37,914 nucleotides of DNA. It comes from Lichenicola sp964658455 (GTDB taxonomy: Bacteria > Pseudomonadota > Alphaproteobacteria > Acetobacterales > Acetobacteraceae). A model generated the notes under the pieces. The model did no database searches, had not been told where the DNA came from, and saw only the letters and a list, made by a program, of their open reading frames with translations. Both the position numbers and the translations under genes were made by a program. The stretch spans positions 1-37,914 of the forward strand of contig CAZZZA010000016.1 in NCBI GenBank assembly GCA_964658455.1, given 5' to 3'. Each line of letters starts with the position of its first letter. Position 1 is the first letter of the stretch. Below are positions 1 to 7,961 of this stretch, piece after piece.

Positions 1-413
1 AGGCAAGCCGCTGCTTGAGGCCCATGGGCCTCGGACGAGAACACCGCCGCTGCCGGAAGGTCGGCGGCGGTGGCGGCACGCCCGTCCTTATGGACGCCGG
101 CGATGACATGTCTTGTCGCATGAGCGAGAGGCGGGACGGCGCATCGTCTCCGGCGCAGTCGGCGGCTACGTGGTGGCCGACATTTCGGACTGGATCGCGC
201 GCGCGGCCACCAGCAACGCCAGCGTCAAGGTCCTGACGGTGCACGAGATCAGCGGGCGCGGCCGATGATCGGCGTAATCGGCATCCTCTGCCTGATCGCA
301 TTCGAGCCGCTGGTGTGCGGCAACGGGGCTGGAACCGCTGGACCGCAGCGCTGCTGGCCTGCCCGGTAGCGATGATTCTGGTGCTGCTGTTCGTGCGCTT
401 TATCTGGCACTGA
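1..413 (+). pseudogene. Degraded coding remnant ending in a frameshifted small membrane protein
   Basis: No intact gene is visible here. One plus-strand frame, open from about 107 to a TGA at 266-268, reads like the tail of a protein (GAVGGYVVADISDW, then VLTVHEISGRGR) but has no start codon after its upstream stop. Its TGA overlaps an ATG at 265, which opens MIGVIGILCLIAFEPLV. That second frame hits a stop near 355. A different frame from about 316 to the TGA at 411-413 continues with a hydrophobic segment (AALLACPVAMILVLLFV, then RFIWH). Joining the two by one frameshift near 315 would give a protein of about 50 residues with two membrane spans. I do not recognise either product. A sequencing error or a genuine decayed gene pair are both possible. 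Confidence 0.35.
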
Positions 414-719
414 AACCGGACGTGTCCTTGGTTAGATGAAGGCTTGTTCTGCTGTTCGCCTGGTCGGCGCTCGATCAGCACCACCACCCACCGCTTTGGC
501 CCGTCCCGGTTCGCCGCGCACGCCGCGGACCGAACCGCATCGATGATCGCCACCCCAATCGGTCTCGAGCGACAAGCCGAGATGGCGATACTCGGTGCAG
601 GTGAGCGCTGCTGACGATAACCGCGACCAATCCATAAGCGCACAAGACGTTATCAATGCGGCTGACACCCTTTCCGCCAGGCAGGAACGCCGTTCAGGGA
701 TCGTGTCGGCGCGGGCCGC
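414..719. other. Gene-poor stretch, no supported gene
   Basis: This stretch lies between the broken frames on the left and the stop codon of the deacetylase-like gene. Short open frames exist on both strands, but none has a recognisable family pattern. One minus-strand frame contains a vaguely protein-like segment (VAIIDAVRSAACAANRDGP, then KRWVVVLIERRPGEQ) with no start codon, so it may be another decayed remnant. I see no transposase, inverted-repeat ends or tRNA. No stem-loop with a T-run that would act as a terminator for the leftward operon is evident. Confidence 0.4.
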
Positions 720-1367
720 TCAGGTCACGCAGTCCGCCAGCGCCGCCGACGCGCGGCCCTTGATCATCGGCGTGCAATCCTCCGGGAACTCCTGCACGAA
801 CTCCACGCCAGAGGCCTCGGCGCGGTCGAGGAAGCGCTGCAGCGAGCCGTCGAGCCGGCGCAGATGGTGGTCGTGCACCACCAGCAGGCTCCAATCCTGC
901 GAGGCGGCGGTGTCGAGGGCGCGATCGACCCATTCGCCGGTGGTGTCCTCCCAGTCGCGCGGGACATTGTTCCAGGTCACCACGGTATAGCGTTCGCGGG
1001 CGAGGTAGTCGGCGACCCCCTGGTTGAGCAGGTGCCGACCCAGCCTGCCCTTGCCCGGCGGGCGGAACAGCTTCTCCTGGCCCGCCAGTTCGCCCAGCGC
1101 CGCCTCGGCGCGCGCCACCTCTTCGATCGCGGCGTCAACATCCTCCATCATGCCGAGCGGCGTGCGGTGCGCGTAGGTGTGGTTGCCGATCAGATGGCCC
1201 TCGGCCTTGGCGCGTCCGGCCACGGCGCGCACCACCGGATCGGCCAGCCGGTTGGCGACGACGAAGAACGACGCCAGGATGCCGCGCGCAGCCAGCAGGT
1301 CGAGGATGTCGTCGGTGGCCCCGTCCGCCCAGGGCCCGTTATCGAACGTCAGCGTCAGCCGCTTCAT
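720..1367 (-). CDS. Polysaccharide-deacetylase-family (NodB-like) hydrolase, TFDNGP variant
   Basis: This 215-residue protein belongs to the carbohydrate esterase 4 / NodB fold, whose members use a metal to remove N- or O-acyl groups and also include small-amide hydrolases. The N-terminal motif is TFDNGP (residues 7-12). The family normally has TFDDGP, where the first Asp is the catalytic base and the second binds the metal; here the metal-binding Asp is Asn10. The second motif, NHTYAH, supplies His63 and His67. A later RPPGKG matches the family's substrate-groove motif, and VVHDHH near the C-terminus supplies the last His region. There is no signal peptide, so it is probably cytoplasmic, unlike cell-wall deacetylases. 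Its ATG overlaps the stop of the upstream dioxygenase gene (ATGA, 1364-1367). It is the last gene of a catabolic operon, so a small-molecule amide or ester substrate is as likely as a polysaccharide. Confidence 0.85.
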   Translation of the reverse strand: MKRLTLTFDNGPWADGATDDILDLLAARGILASFFVVANRLADPVVRAVAGRAKAEGHLIGNHTYAHRTPLGMMEDVDAAIEEVARAEAALGELAGQEKLFRPPGKGRLGRHLLNQGVADYLARERYTVVTWNNVPRDWEDTTGEWVDRALDTAASQDWSLLVVHDHHLRRLDGSLQRFLDRAEASGVEFVQEFPEDCTPMIKGRASAALADCVT

Positions 1368-2398
1368 CGTGCCATCTCCGGTCGCGCCAGATAGTCTTCC
1401 AGGGTGAACGGCGTCTTGAGGTTCGGCGGCTCGGTGCTGGGGACGCCCTCGAAGGGCGTCGCCTCCTCGAACCAGCGCCGCACCGCCGGCAGGCCCCACG
1501 CGATCGAGGCGAAGCCGTTCGAGGAACTCCAGCGCGTCGGCGGCGTGTCGTAATCCGCGGTCTGGATCGGCGGCACCAGCAGTTCGAAACGATGCCCGTC
1601 CGGATCGCGCAGATAGACGAACAGGGCGTGCGCCAGCCCGTGCCGTCCCGGTCCGCGCTCCACGCAATCGCCGTAGCCGAACGAGCCGGCGGCGTCGCAG
1701 GCCCGGAAGATGGCGTTCAGATCCGACACGATGTAGCCGGCATGGTGGAACAGCGGCCCGCCGCGCCGTGTCAGCACGATGTCGTGCGGGTTGTCCTTGC
1801 GGTGCAGGAACACCGCGATCAGGTCGCCGGTCTCGTCGTTCTGGATGTAGTCCGAGGTCCTGAATCCGAGTTCGGCGTAGAATTTCTGCCCCGCCGCGGT
1901 GTCGGTGACCGAGATCTGGTAATGGTCCATGCGCAAGGCCGCACCGCCGCGATGCGCCTTGGTCTCGGTCATCATCCGTGGCACCTGCTGCATCGAGGCA
2001 CAGAACTCCAGCGGGATGCCGCCAGGATCGGAGAGATGCATGGTCCTGCCCTGGAACGGCCGCTCGACGAACCGGAACGCGACGCCGCGCTCCTGGAAAT
2101 AGGCGGCGGCGCGGTCGAGATCGTCCTCGGACTGCACGCGGAATCCGGCGCGCTCGCAACTCGGCGCGTCGCCGCGCCTGAGCACCAGGCAATGGTGGCC
2201 GCACTCCTCGATGCCACGCAGATAGACCGTGTCCCGGTCACGATCGCTCTCGATCAGCCCGACGACGCCGGTATAAAAATCGCGGCTTCTCTCGAGGTCC
2301 CGGACGCGCAGCACGTAATGGCTGGCGCGGGTCACGCGAAACGCCGGACGGTCGATGGTGGGATGCAGCTCAGGCAACGGGATTCTCCGTGGATCCAT
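1364..2398 (-). CDS. VOC-superfamily extradiol-type ring-cleavage dioxygenase
   Basis: This 344-residue protein has two glyoxalase/VOC modules, about residues 24-135 and 155-280, the architecture of type I extradiol dioxygenases that cleave catechols next to the hydroxyls. The C-terminal module carries the expected two-His-one-Glu metal site: His159 in MDHYQISV, His218 or His219 in LFHHAGYIV, and Glu272 in GHRFELL. The segment ERGPGRHG followed by YLRDPDGHRFEL resembles homoprotocatechuate 2,3-dioxygenases (the Mn/Fe HPCD family). The substrate cannot be fixed from sequence, and a non-catechol VOC oxygenase is possible. Its start overlaps the last 29 bases of the cupin gene, and its stop overlaps the deacetylase-like gene, so it is translated within one operon. 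Its place beside a dehydrogenase, a cupin and an MFS importer supports a role in aromatic acid catabolism. Confidence 0.85.
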   Translation of the reverse strand: MDPRRIPLPELHPTIDRPAFRVTRASHYVLRVRDLERSRDFYTGVVGLIESDRDRDTVYLRGIEECGHHCLVLRRGDAPSCERAGFRVQSEDDLDRAAAYFQERGVAFRFVERPFQGRTMHLSDPGGIPLEFCASMQQVPRMMTETKAHRGGAALRMDHYQISVTDTAAGQKFYAELGFRTSDYIQNDETGDLIAVFLHRKDNPHDIVLTRRGGPLFHHAGYIVSDLNAIFRACDAAGSFGYGDCVERGPGRHGLAHALFVYLRDPDGHRFELLVPPIQTADYDTPPTRWSSSNGFASIAWGLPAVRRWFEEATPFEGVPSTEPPNLKTPFTLEDYLARPEMAR

Positions 2399-2870
2399 TC
2401 ATGACGACCAGTAGCCGGGCGCAGCCGGGCCCGACAGCATGCCAGGCGTGATTGGCACCGTTCTGGATGACGACGCTGCCGGCGTCGAGGTGCAGCGGCT
2501 CGCCCTCGTCGACGATCAGCCTGACCGCGCCGGCCATCACCAGCACATAGTCGATGGTGGGCGTGACATGCATCCACGCATCGCGCCCGGTATCGACGCG
2601 GCAGTGCGACGCGCCGAGCGCGGCAAAGACGCTGGCTGCCAGCGAGTCCTGGGCAGCGCGATCCGCGGGTCCGGATGCAGGCTGCAACTCGATGATCCGC
2701 AACAGGCTGCCGCCGGGCGCGGGATGAAACGGCACCGCACCGCTGGCCGACGGTGCGGTCTGCCATAGCTCGACAGCGCCGTTCCCGGCGGGAACGGCGC
2801 TGTCGCTGTCGATGAAGGAACGGCCGGTCGGATGCGTCGCGGTGACGATCCGCCGAACCGTCCAGCTCAC
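2370..2870 (-). CDS. Cupin-domain protein
   Basis: This is a 166-residue protein with a single cupin_2 barrel in its C-terminal half. The relevant segments are MHVTPTIDYVLVMAGAVRLI, the glycine turn, then HLDAGSVVIQNGANHAW, which give the usual His/Glu-like metal positions only partly (HVTPTIDY in place of the commoner HxHxxxxE). The family binds a metal or a small ligand and includes gentisate-type dioxygenases, isomerases and sensory proteins. I chose the GTG at 2868-2870, which overlaps the TGA of the upstream MFS gene (GTGA, 4 bases). Longer upstream reading is only the antisense-like shadow of the transporter. The 3' end overlaps the dioxygenase gene by 29 bases. It probably acts on, or senses, an intermediate of the same pathway, but the reaction is unknown. 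Confidence 0.8.
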   Translation of the reverse strand: MSWTVRRIVTATHPTGRSFIDSDSAVPAGNGAVELWQTAPSASGAVPFHPAPGGSLLRIIELQPASGPADRAAQDSLAASVFAALGASHCRVDTGRDAWMHVTPTIDYVLVMAGAVRLIVDEGEPLHLDAGSVVIQNGANHAWHAVGPGCARLLVVMNGSTENPVA

Positions 2871-4135
2871 GGCGCGACCCGCGCGGTGCCACGGAAGAAC
2901 AGCAGCGCCACGCAGCCGAGCAGCGTCGAGATTATGGCGATGGTCGGAACGTAGACGATGCCGTGGTCGCGGACGAAGCGGCCGGCCGCGATCGGCACGA
3001 TCCCTGAGCCGAACAGCTCGCCGATCCCGACCACCAGGCCGGCGGCCGTGGTCCTGACATGGGCTGGGACTGATTCCGCGGTCATCGTGCTGACGGTCAT
3101 GCCGAGCAGGTTGTAGAGGAAGAAGGCGACGCCGAACAACGTTGCGAACAGCAGCCCGACATTGGCGCCGCAATGGTCGATTAGAACCAGGAACACGAGC
3201 GTACCGACGCCATCGATCAACGCCACCGCCTTGCGCCCGATCTTGTCGGACAGGGTGGGCATGACCAGGCCGCCCAGCGTCGCGCCGAAGCCGAGCGCCG
3301 ACAGCACGCTGCCCATCTGCACCAGGCTGAGATGGAGATAATCGGTCAGGAAGCTCGGCAGCAGCGCGCTGATCACGACCAGGCAGGCCATCCAGCAGCA
3401 GAAACACAGGCTGTTGACGATGACGTTATGGTTGCCGAGGCACTCGCGCCAGCGCTGCACGCTGTTCTCGTCGGCATGCACGATCCTGTCGCGGGACTCG
3501 ATGCTAGTCGCGCCCAAGGTGCGCCAGAGCAGCCAGGCGACCACCAGGCCGGGGATCGCCGAGAGCGCGAAGATGTAGCGCCAGTCGATGAAGCCGAGGA
3601 GCTGGGTCACAACCAGCGGCGCCACCGCCAGGCCGAAGAACGGCATCGCCGCCTGCATGATGCCCACGTTGCGGCCGACATGCTGCGGCGGCGAGGTCTC
3701 GAAGTTCGCGACCATGCCGGCGGGGGTGAAGGCGCCGTCCAGGATTCCCACCAGGCCGCGCAGCACCACCATCGACATCAGCCCGGTCGCCAGGCCGCTG
3801 ACGCCGACGATCAGCGAGAAGCCGAGCATCGCCAGCACGGTGACCTTCCGGGGCCCGAACTTGTCGGCGAGACTGCCGACGAAGATCGAGGCGATCCCCC
3901 AGGTGATGGACAGCGCCCCGGTGATGAGGCCGATATCCTGGTATCCGAGATGCAGCGACACCGCCAGCACCGGAAACATCGGCAGGATCATGAAGCGGTC
4001 GAGGCCGACCAGCCCGAACCCGAGCGTAATCAGCACCAGGGTGGTCATCGGGTTCGGCTTCCGCGCGCCGATCGGCCGGGTCGGCGGCTCGATGGTGGGA
4101 ACGCCGGCCGGCATCATCGCGGGCATCACGGTCAT
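2867..4135 (-). CDS. MFS transporter, probable organic/aromatic acid importer
   Basis: This 422-residue inner-membrane protein has the major-facilitator layout of about 12 spans. The first span begins near residue 30 (TTLVLITLGFGLVGLDRFM). The MFS signature loop between spans 2 and 3 is GSLADKFGPRKV, and its echo in the second half is MPTLSDKIGRKAV. An Asp in the first span (GLDRF) resembles proton-coupled acid symporters. A hydrophilic linker separates the two halves (RDRIVHADENSVQRWRE). The cytoplasmic N-terminus is unusually proline-rich. Its ATG overlaps the stop of the dehydrogenase gene and its stop overlaps the cupin start, so it is translationally coupled on both sides. With the OprB-type porin at the operon head, it would carry the pathway's substrate across the inner membrane; the identity of the substrate is inferred only from its enzyme neighbours. 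Confidence 0.88.
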   Translation of the reverse strand: MTVMPAMMPAGVPTIEPPTRPIGARKPNPMTTLVLITLGFGLVGLDRFMILPMFPVLAVSLHLGYQDIGLITGALSITWGIASIFVGSLADKFGPRKVTVLAMLGFSLIVGVSGLATGLMSMVVLRGLVGILDGAFTPAGMVANFETSPPQHVGRNVGIMQAAMPFFGLAVAPLVVTQLLGFIDWRYIFALSAIPGLVVAWLLWRTLGATSIESRDRIVHADENSVQRWRECLGNHNVIVNSLCFCCWMACLVVISALLPSFLTDYLHLSLVQMGSVLSALGFGATLGGLVMPTLSDKIGRKAVALIDGVGTLVFLVLIDHCGANVGLLFATLFGVAFFLYNLLGMTVSTMTAESVPAHVRTTAAGLVVGIGELFGSGIVPIAAGRFVRDHGIVYVPTIAIISTLLGCVALLFFRGTARVAP

Positions 4136-5241
4136 GGGATCACCACGTAGTTGCTGAAACCGCCCTCGCTGCGATCGTGCAGTTCGTTGACGGCGAGATT
4201 GATGTCATCGAGACCGAACCTGACATGCTTCAGGACCGAGAGATCGATCTGTCCGCTGCCGACCATGTCGACGATGTGCTGGCCCTCGGTGGGCGTGAAC
4301 CAGTTGTTGCCGATCAGCGCGATCTGGTGCGCCTGCATCCATTTCACGTCGAGCGTCACCGGCTCGCCGACGCCGTTGACGTTGACCATGGCGCCACCGC
4401 GGCGGATGCCCCGGATCGCATCCATCATCAACGCGCCGTCGGCGCCGGGGGCGAGGCAATCGACCACCCCGTCGACGCCGTTGCCGCCGGTCTGGCGGAT
4501 CGCGAAATCGGCGATGCTGCCCTCGCCGGGACGCAGGATCGCGATGCGCTGCGGCGCCAGGGCCTCGATCCTCTCGATCAGCGCGCGGTTGCGGCCGGTG
4601 CCGAGGATCCTGGTCACGCCCATCGCCAGCGCCAGCAGGCAGGCGCCGAAGCCGAGCGTGCCGGTGATGCCGTTGATCAGCACCGACTTGCCCGGTCCGG
4701 CGCCGAGCTTGCGCAGGCTGGCGTAGGCGGTGCCGAGATAGCCGATCCTGGCGCCGGTCTCGAAGCTGATCGCGTCGGGCAGGCGGACCAGGTTGCGGAT
4801 CGGCGCCGAGATGTACTCGCCGAAGCCGCCATGCGGATACCGGTCGTAGAGCGACTGCGAGTTGGCGGCGAAGCCGAAATAGCCGCGGAAGGTGAAGTCC
4901 TTGCAGTTGATGTGCTCGTTGGCGCGGCAGGCGTCGCACGAGCCGCAGCTCAGACCGGGCGAGACATAGACGCGCTCGCCGACCTGGAAATTGCCGGCCG
5001 GGTCGTCGATGTCGGTGATGGTGCCGGCGACGTCGAGCCCGAAGCTCGCAGGCAGACGCGGCAACGGCAGGTAGGGAAACCACTGGTCCCACATGCGCAG
5101 GACGTTCGCGAGATTTGGGACGAGGCCGCAGGCGCCGACGCGGACAACGACGTCGCCGGGGCCGGCGACCGGGCGCCTGACCTGCTCGAGGACCATCGGC
5201 TCGCCCACTTTATACATTCGAGCTACGCGCATTGTTTCCAT
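4132..5241 (-). CDS. Zinc-type alcohol dehydrogenase-like (MDR) oxidoreductase
   Basis: This 369-residue protein is a medium-chain dehydrogenase/reductase with an N-terminal GroES-like domain and a Rossmann domain. The structural-zinc loop is complete: Cys99, Cys102, Cys105 and Cys113 in CGSCDACRANEHINC. Cys38 (ACGLVP) could be a catalytic-zinc ligand, but the usual GHE pair is replaced by FGLD (Asp70), so the active-site zinc may be absent or bound differently. The cofactor domain contains NGITGTLGFGACLLA. I chose the ATG at 5239-5241 because GGTGGAG lies 6 bases upstream; an in-frame GTG at 5274 lacks a comparable site. The stop overlaps the MFS start (ATGA). It lies 98 bases downstream of the porin gene, probably in the same transcript. 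Reversible oxidation of an alcohol or enoyl reduction are both possible; the substrate is unknown. Confidence 0.85.
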   Translation of the reverse strand: METMRVARMYKVGEPMVLEQVRRPVAGPGDVVVRVGACGLVPNLANVLRMWDQWFPYLPLPRLPASFGLDVAGTITDIDDPAGNFQVGERVYVSPGLSCGSCDACRANEHINCKDFTFRGYFGFAANSQSLYDRYPHGGFGEYISAPIRNLVRLPDAISFETGARIGYLGTAYASLRKLGAGPGKSVLINGITGTLGFGACLLALAMGVTRILGTGRNRALIERIEALAPQRIAILRPGEGSIADFAIRQTGGNGVDGVVDCLAPGADGALMMDAIRGIRRGGAMVNVNGVGEPVTLDVKWMQAHQIALIGNNWFTPTEGQHIVDMVGSGQIDLSVLKHVRFGLDDINLAVNELHDRSEGGFSNYVVIP

Positions 5242-5339
5242 GGAACACTCCACCGACGAGACCAGGCCGGACACTGATATTGACTTCCAGAAGAGCTAGA
5301 GCGAGGCAAAAGACCGTAAAAGATGCATGGTGCGCTCGC

Positions 5340-6833
5340 CTAGCTTGGCGGGTTGAAGGCCGGCAGACCGAAGGCGTAGTTCAGCGAGATGAAGAGCTGT
5401 GCACCGATGCCGATCGCATCCTTGATGTTCGATCGCGGCTGCTCTCCATAGACGAGCTGGTCCGGGTGGACGGTGTAGTAGGCGAACGGCTTGAACTGGA
5501 CGCCGGGCGCCAGGCTGATTCCGTAATCGACTTCGATGATCTGCTCCGATGAGGCGACTGTTCCGGTGCCGCCATTGGCGCGGATCTGCGAGTTGAGGCT
5601 GTTGATATAGCGGCCGCCCAGTTCGTAGTGCTGAACCTTGAAGGCAAAGATATCGTCAGGGCGCTTGGGCAGTGGCCCCTGGATGAATACGGCGCCGAAG
5701 ATCGAGTTCGATATCGACGTGTTATGGGTCGTATTTAGGGTCGCGCCCGCCAAAAGATGGATGGCCCTCTCCGACTTTGGATCAGGCCGCCAGACGATCT
5801 GCTGCGCCTGGGCATACACCGCGTCGGACCCGCCGATATTGGCGAAGGTCACCGGGTCGAAATTGTCGGCGGTGTCGTGCGTGTAACCGATCGAGTAACG
5901 GCCGGCGAACCGTGCTTCATACGGCGTTGTCGCATACCCGGCCTCCACCGGGACGAAAACACCGGTAGAGCCTCTGAGGCTCCATCCCTTGTCCCACGGA
6001 AAATCAGAGGAGAAATAGGTATTGGGATTATCGGCGGAAGCGCCGGCACGCAGGTAGGTGTGCGGAGTTGGCAAGACTGCGACCGCACCCGCCCACGTGG
6101 CGATCGGCTGAAACGGTGCCTGGTCGTTAAAAGGATAGGTGAAAGCGGTGAGGTTCTGGCAAAGGCCGACCTCAAACTGACAGTATTGTGGTGACGTAGC
6201 GAAATAATCGCTCATCGACGTGCGACCGACCAGGAGATGCAGGTGGTCGTTGAAAAGCGTCTGGTGATAGGTGAAATCCGCAAGATTGGTCAGATTGTTC
6301 GGACCCTGTGTGGTGAGGTAACCAAAGAGGCTTCCGCTCGCGTAATTTTCGCCGCTGGGAGATCCGCCGTACTTCGTATTGATCTGCAGCCGGACCGATG
6401 CTCCCGGAAGGCCGATCAGCTTATTCAAATCAAAGTCGAGGCCGTAAACGACGCGCCCGAAATACTGAGAGGCTCGTTCATTCCCGCCAGCGGCATTATC
6501 GTAGATGGTGTTGACGACATAACCGTTGGCATAGATCCCGAGATCCGACAATTGCTTGCCGATCGGTGCCAGCGGCTTGGTGAAGTTGAACAGATGCTCG
6601 GTGTCGATCGTGGGGGATGCGACGACTACCGCCGGCGCGGCCGATATGTCGTTCGTGCCCTGCTGGGACCTGAGCGCCGATCCCTGGTGCGACAGGGGAG
6701 CTGACTGCTGCGCGAGTGCCGGGACCGGCGCCAGACAGGCGGCCAGTCCCAAGGTGAGCCGCAAGGCCCGTGTGCGCTGACAGAAACGATAGGGATGAGG
6801 GAGGCCATCACCGTGGCCCATTGACGTTGCCAT
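5340..6833 (-). CDS. OprB-family carbohydrate-selective outer-membrane porin
   Basis: This is a 497-residue exported protein. The signal peptide has a long basic n-region, then LTLGLAACLAPVPALA, with likely cleavage before QQSAP. The mature part has the OprB pattern: alternating aromatic beta strands, LSDLGIYANGYVV near the start, YFGRVVYGLDFDL, the GRTSMSDYFATSPQYCQF region with a paired cysteine (GLCQNLTAF), and a final strand ISLNYAFGL. OprB porins pass sugars and other small polar solutes. AGGAAG lies 8 bases upstream of the ATG. It is the first gene of the leftward catabolic operon. By eye its codon use is less GC-extreme than its neighbours, which may reflect separate history or the needs of an abundant beta-barrel. 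It probably admits the substrate that the MFS protein then imports. Confidence 0.9.
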   Translation of the reverse strand: MATSMGHGDGLPHPYRFCQRTRALRLTLGLAACLAPVPALAQQSAPLSHQGSALRSQQGTNDISAAPAVVVASPTIDTEHLFNFTKPLAPIGKQLSDLGIYANGYVVNTIYDNAAGGNERASQYFGRVVYGLDFDLNKLIGLPGASVRLQINTKYGGSPSGENYASGSLFGYLTTQGPNNLTNLADFTYHQTLFNDHLHLLVGRTSMSDYFATSPQYCQFEVGLCQNLTAFTYPFNDQAPFQPIATWAGAVAVLPTPHTYLRAGASADNPNTYFSSDFPWDKGWSLRGSTGVFVPVEAGYATTPYEARFAGRYSIGYTHDTADNFDPVTFANIGGSDAVYAQAQQIVWRPDPKSERAIHLLAGATLNTTHNTSISNSIFGAVFIQGPLPKRPDDIFAFKVQHYELGGRYINSLNSQIRANGGTGTVASSEQIIEVDYGISLAPGVQFKPFAYYTVHPDQLVYGEQPRSNIKDAIGIGAQLFISLNYAFGLPAFNPPS

Positions 6834-7170
6834 TTACACGCTTCCTGCCCAAAAAAAAGATCTTTTTTATTCTCAGGCGCATCCATTGCCGGCTTCTGCC
6901 GTGCTTACAGATACGTTGTCGCGACGTCGCGCGACCCTGTTCGAAAGGCGGTCGTCTCCAGTCCAGGAGACAGTTCGGTGATCTCCATCTTCGGTCGCCG
7001 CAAGCCCGACTAACCGGACTTCGTTAGGAAATATCTCCATAGCCTGGGAGTGTCCATATAAAAGTCGTCATAATGCTGAATTGAAGCAAAATGAGCTACG
7101 AAACGGCGTTGCGCTTGCGTTTGCCGCTCAATCTGCTAGTCCTCCGCGTGCAGAAGCAGAGGCGCTGACG
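6834..7170. promoter_or_regulatory. Divergent intergenic region between porin operon and SDR gene
   Basis: These 337 bases separate the leftward porin start from the rightward SDR start and hold no gene. A perfect 16-base palindrome, AAAAAAGATCTTTTTT, lies at 6853-6868, about 20 bases upstream of the porin ATG and so inside its probable leader. An AT-richer stretch at about 7050-7080 (CCATATAAAAG, then CATAATG) is the most promoter-like part for the rightward gene, but I cannot assign -35 and -10 boxes with confidence. The dyad CTCCAGTCCAGGAG at about 6956-6969 may also be an operator half-site pair. No known operator was recognised. Confidence 0.4.
6853..6868. repeat. 16-bp A/T-tract palindrome in porin leader
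   Basis: The sequence AAAAAAGATCTTTTTT is a perfect inverted repeat immediately upstream of the porin ribosome-binding site. In RNA it could form only a short hairpin followed by U residues. It may be a repressor site, a promoter-proximal attenuator, or chance in a GC-rich genome where such A/T tracts stand out. Confidence 0.5.
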
Positions 7171-7950
7171 ATGGATCTCGGGATTGCGGGCAGAGTCGGA
7201 CTGGTTTGCGCGTCGAGCCGCGGTCTCGGCTACGCCTGCGCTGCCGCTCTGGCTGCGGAAGGCGTCAAGGTCTTCATCAACGGCCGGGATCAGGAACAGC
7301 TCGACCGTGCCGTCGCCAGCCTCGATGCCGAACTCGGTGTTCACGTCGGCTCGGTCTGTGCCGACGTGACGTCGGAAGAGGGGCGGGAGAAGCTGCTGGC
7401 CGCGTGTCCGACTCCCGACATCCTGATCAACAACAATGCCGGTCCGGAGCCGCGACCGTTCCTCAGCCTGACGAATGCGGACTGGATCGGCGCGCTGGAA
7501 GCCAATATGGCAGCGCCGCTGGCGCTGGTCCGCGCGGTGCTACCAAGCATGGTCGAAAAGCGCTTCGGCAGGATCATCAACATCACCTCGGCGATGGTCA
7601 CCACGCCGCGGCCACACATGATGATGTCATCGGGCGCCCGGGCGGGTCTGACCGCGGCGATGAAGGGCCTGTCGCTCGAGGTCGTTCGTCACAACGTGAC
7701 GATCAACAACCTGCTGCCGGAACGGATCGATACCGACCGTCAGGAATACATGGCGCGCAAGGCAATGCAGCGCGAGTCGATCGATTACGAGGAGGCGCGC
7801 CGGCGCCAGGTCCAGAGCATCGCCGCGGCCCGGCTGGGAGAGCCGAGAGAGTTCGCGGCGGCCTGCGCGTTCCTCTGCAGCGCCCTTGCCGGATACATCT
7901 CCGGACAGAACCTGCACATCGATGGCGGCTCCTATCCGGCGTTGATCTGA
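7171..7950 (+). CDS. SDR-family protein lacking the YxxxK dyad
   Basis: This 259-residue short-chain dehydrogenase/reductase is probably cytoplasmic. The dinucleotide motif is atypical (CASSRGLGYACA instead of TGxxxGIG). NNNAG (residues 87-91), the catalytic Ser140 (INITSAM) and the C-terminal GQNLHIDGGS are present. The expected Tyr-x-x-x-Lys is Ser153-x-x-x-Arg157 (SSGARAGL). A known SDR subgroup related to beta-ketoacyl-ACP reductases likewise departs from both the nucleotide and tetrad motifs, so this is probably an authentic divergent family rather than decay. I chose the ATG at 7171 because AGAGG lies about 8 bases upstream; the open frame extends 30 codons further up without a good start. 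It converges on the GntR gene with only 11 bases between stops. Its reaction is unknown, and a non-reductive role is possible. Confidence 0.82.
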   Translation: MDLGIAGRVGLVCASSRGLGYACAAALAAEGVKVFINGRDQEQLDRAVASLDAELGVHVGSVCADVTSEEGREKLLAACPTPDILINNNAGPEPRPFLSLTNADWIGALEANMAAPLALVRAVLPSMVEKRFGRIINITSAMVTTPRPHMMMSSGARAGLTAAMKGLSLEVVRHNVTINNLLPERIDTDRQEYMARKAMQRESIDYEEARRRQVQSIAAARLGEPREFAAACAFLCSALAGYISGQNLHIDGGSYPALI

Positions 7951-7961
7951 CGCCGGCGGCG

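Noticed and set aside
432..668. 78-codon minus-strand frame as a small gene
   Set aside because: It has no recognisable motif and no ribosome-binding site that I can see, and its composition is like other non-coding frames in the region.
4177..5277. Long plus-strand open frame opposite the dehydrogenase gene
   Set aside because: It is an antisense shadow of a high-GC gene: low-complexity Asp/Ala/Arg/Gly-rich translation with no family motifs, while the minus strand encodes a clear MDR protein.
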